A stretch of DNA of 5,358 bases from JBPEXY01 sp052031065 (lineage in GTDB: Bacteria > Pseudomonadota > Gammaproteobacteria > Immundisolibacterales > Immundisolibacteraceae): positions 1 through 5,358 of the forward strand of contig JBPEXY010000163.1 in assembly GCA_052031065.1 (NCBI GenBank), in the 5' to 3' direction. Made by a program: the position numbers and the translations under genes. Of this stretch, positions 5,338-5,358 are shown piece after piece (positions within the stretch are counted from its first letter, which is position 1; each line of letters opens with the position of its first letter). The notes under the pieces are model-generated. The model saw nothing but the letters and a program-made list of their open reading frames with translations, was not told the DNA's origin and did no database searches.

Positions 5338-5358
5338 CGATTATCCGGGTACCGCAAC

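Overview
The window looks like chromosomal DNA of a gammaproteobacterium of moderate GC content. The evidence is family membership and order: a YcfL-like (DUF1425) gene directly followed by an LpoB-like gene, as in enterobacteria, and a YbcJ-type S4 protein. The genus cannot be read from the sequence. A marine or hydrocarbon-associated lineage would fit the Rieske dioxygenase, but that is inference.

Positions 1-2365 form a cell-envelope block on the + strand. It holds the 3' end of a YcfL/DUF1425 gene, an LpoB-like penicillin-binding-protein activator with a GTG start, a secreted SH3-like protein, and a secreted M48 zinc metalloprotease with a C-terminal peptidoglycan-binding domain. The last two genes overlap by four bases (GTGA). 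Between lpoB and the SH3 gene lies a structured 88-base gap with a perfect Shine-Dalgarno sequence that serves no normal gene.

Positions 2366-2541 form a regulatory gap with a TTCG hairpin, a plausible promoter and a 17-bp-spaced direct repeat. Positions 2542-4707 form a second, catabolic-looking unit: the alpha and beta subunits of a Rieske ring-hydroxylating oxygenase, then a small S4 RNA-binding protein, ending in a good intrinsic terminator. The ferredoxin and reductase that the oxygenase needs are not in the window, so it must borrow electron carriers encoded elsewhere.

Positions 4708-5358 have no intact gene. On the - strand, 5169-4724 is a decayed ABC-transporter substrate-binding protein of the NMT1/SsuA type, with an in-frame TAG, a frame change and a large internal deletion. 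The last ~90 bases contain a symmetric two-box inverted repeat and are open in one frame on each strand. I found no tRNA, rRNA, CRISPR array or intact mobile element. I see no clear new multi-gene system. The points most worth checking are the structured leader before the SH3 gene, the SH3/M48-PG-binding pair, the transporter remnant beside the dioxygenase and the inverted repeat at the right edge.
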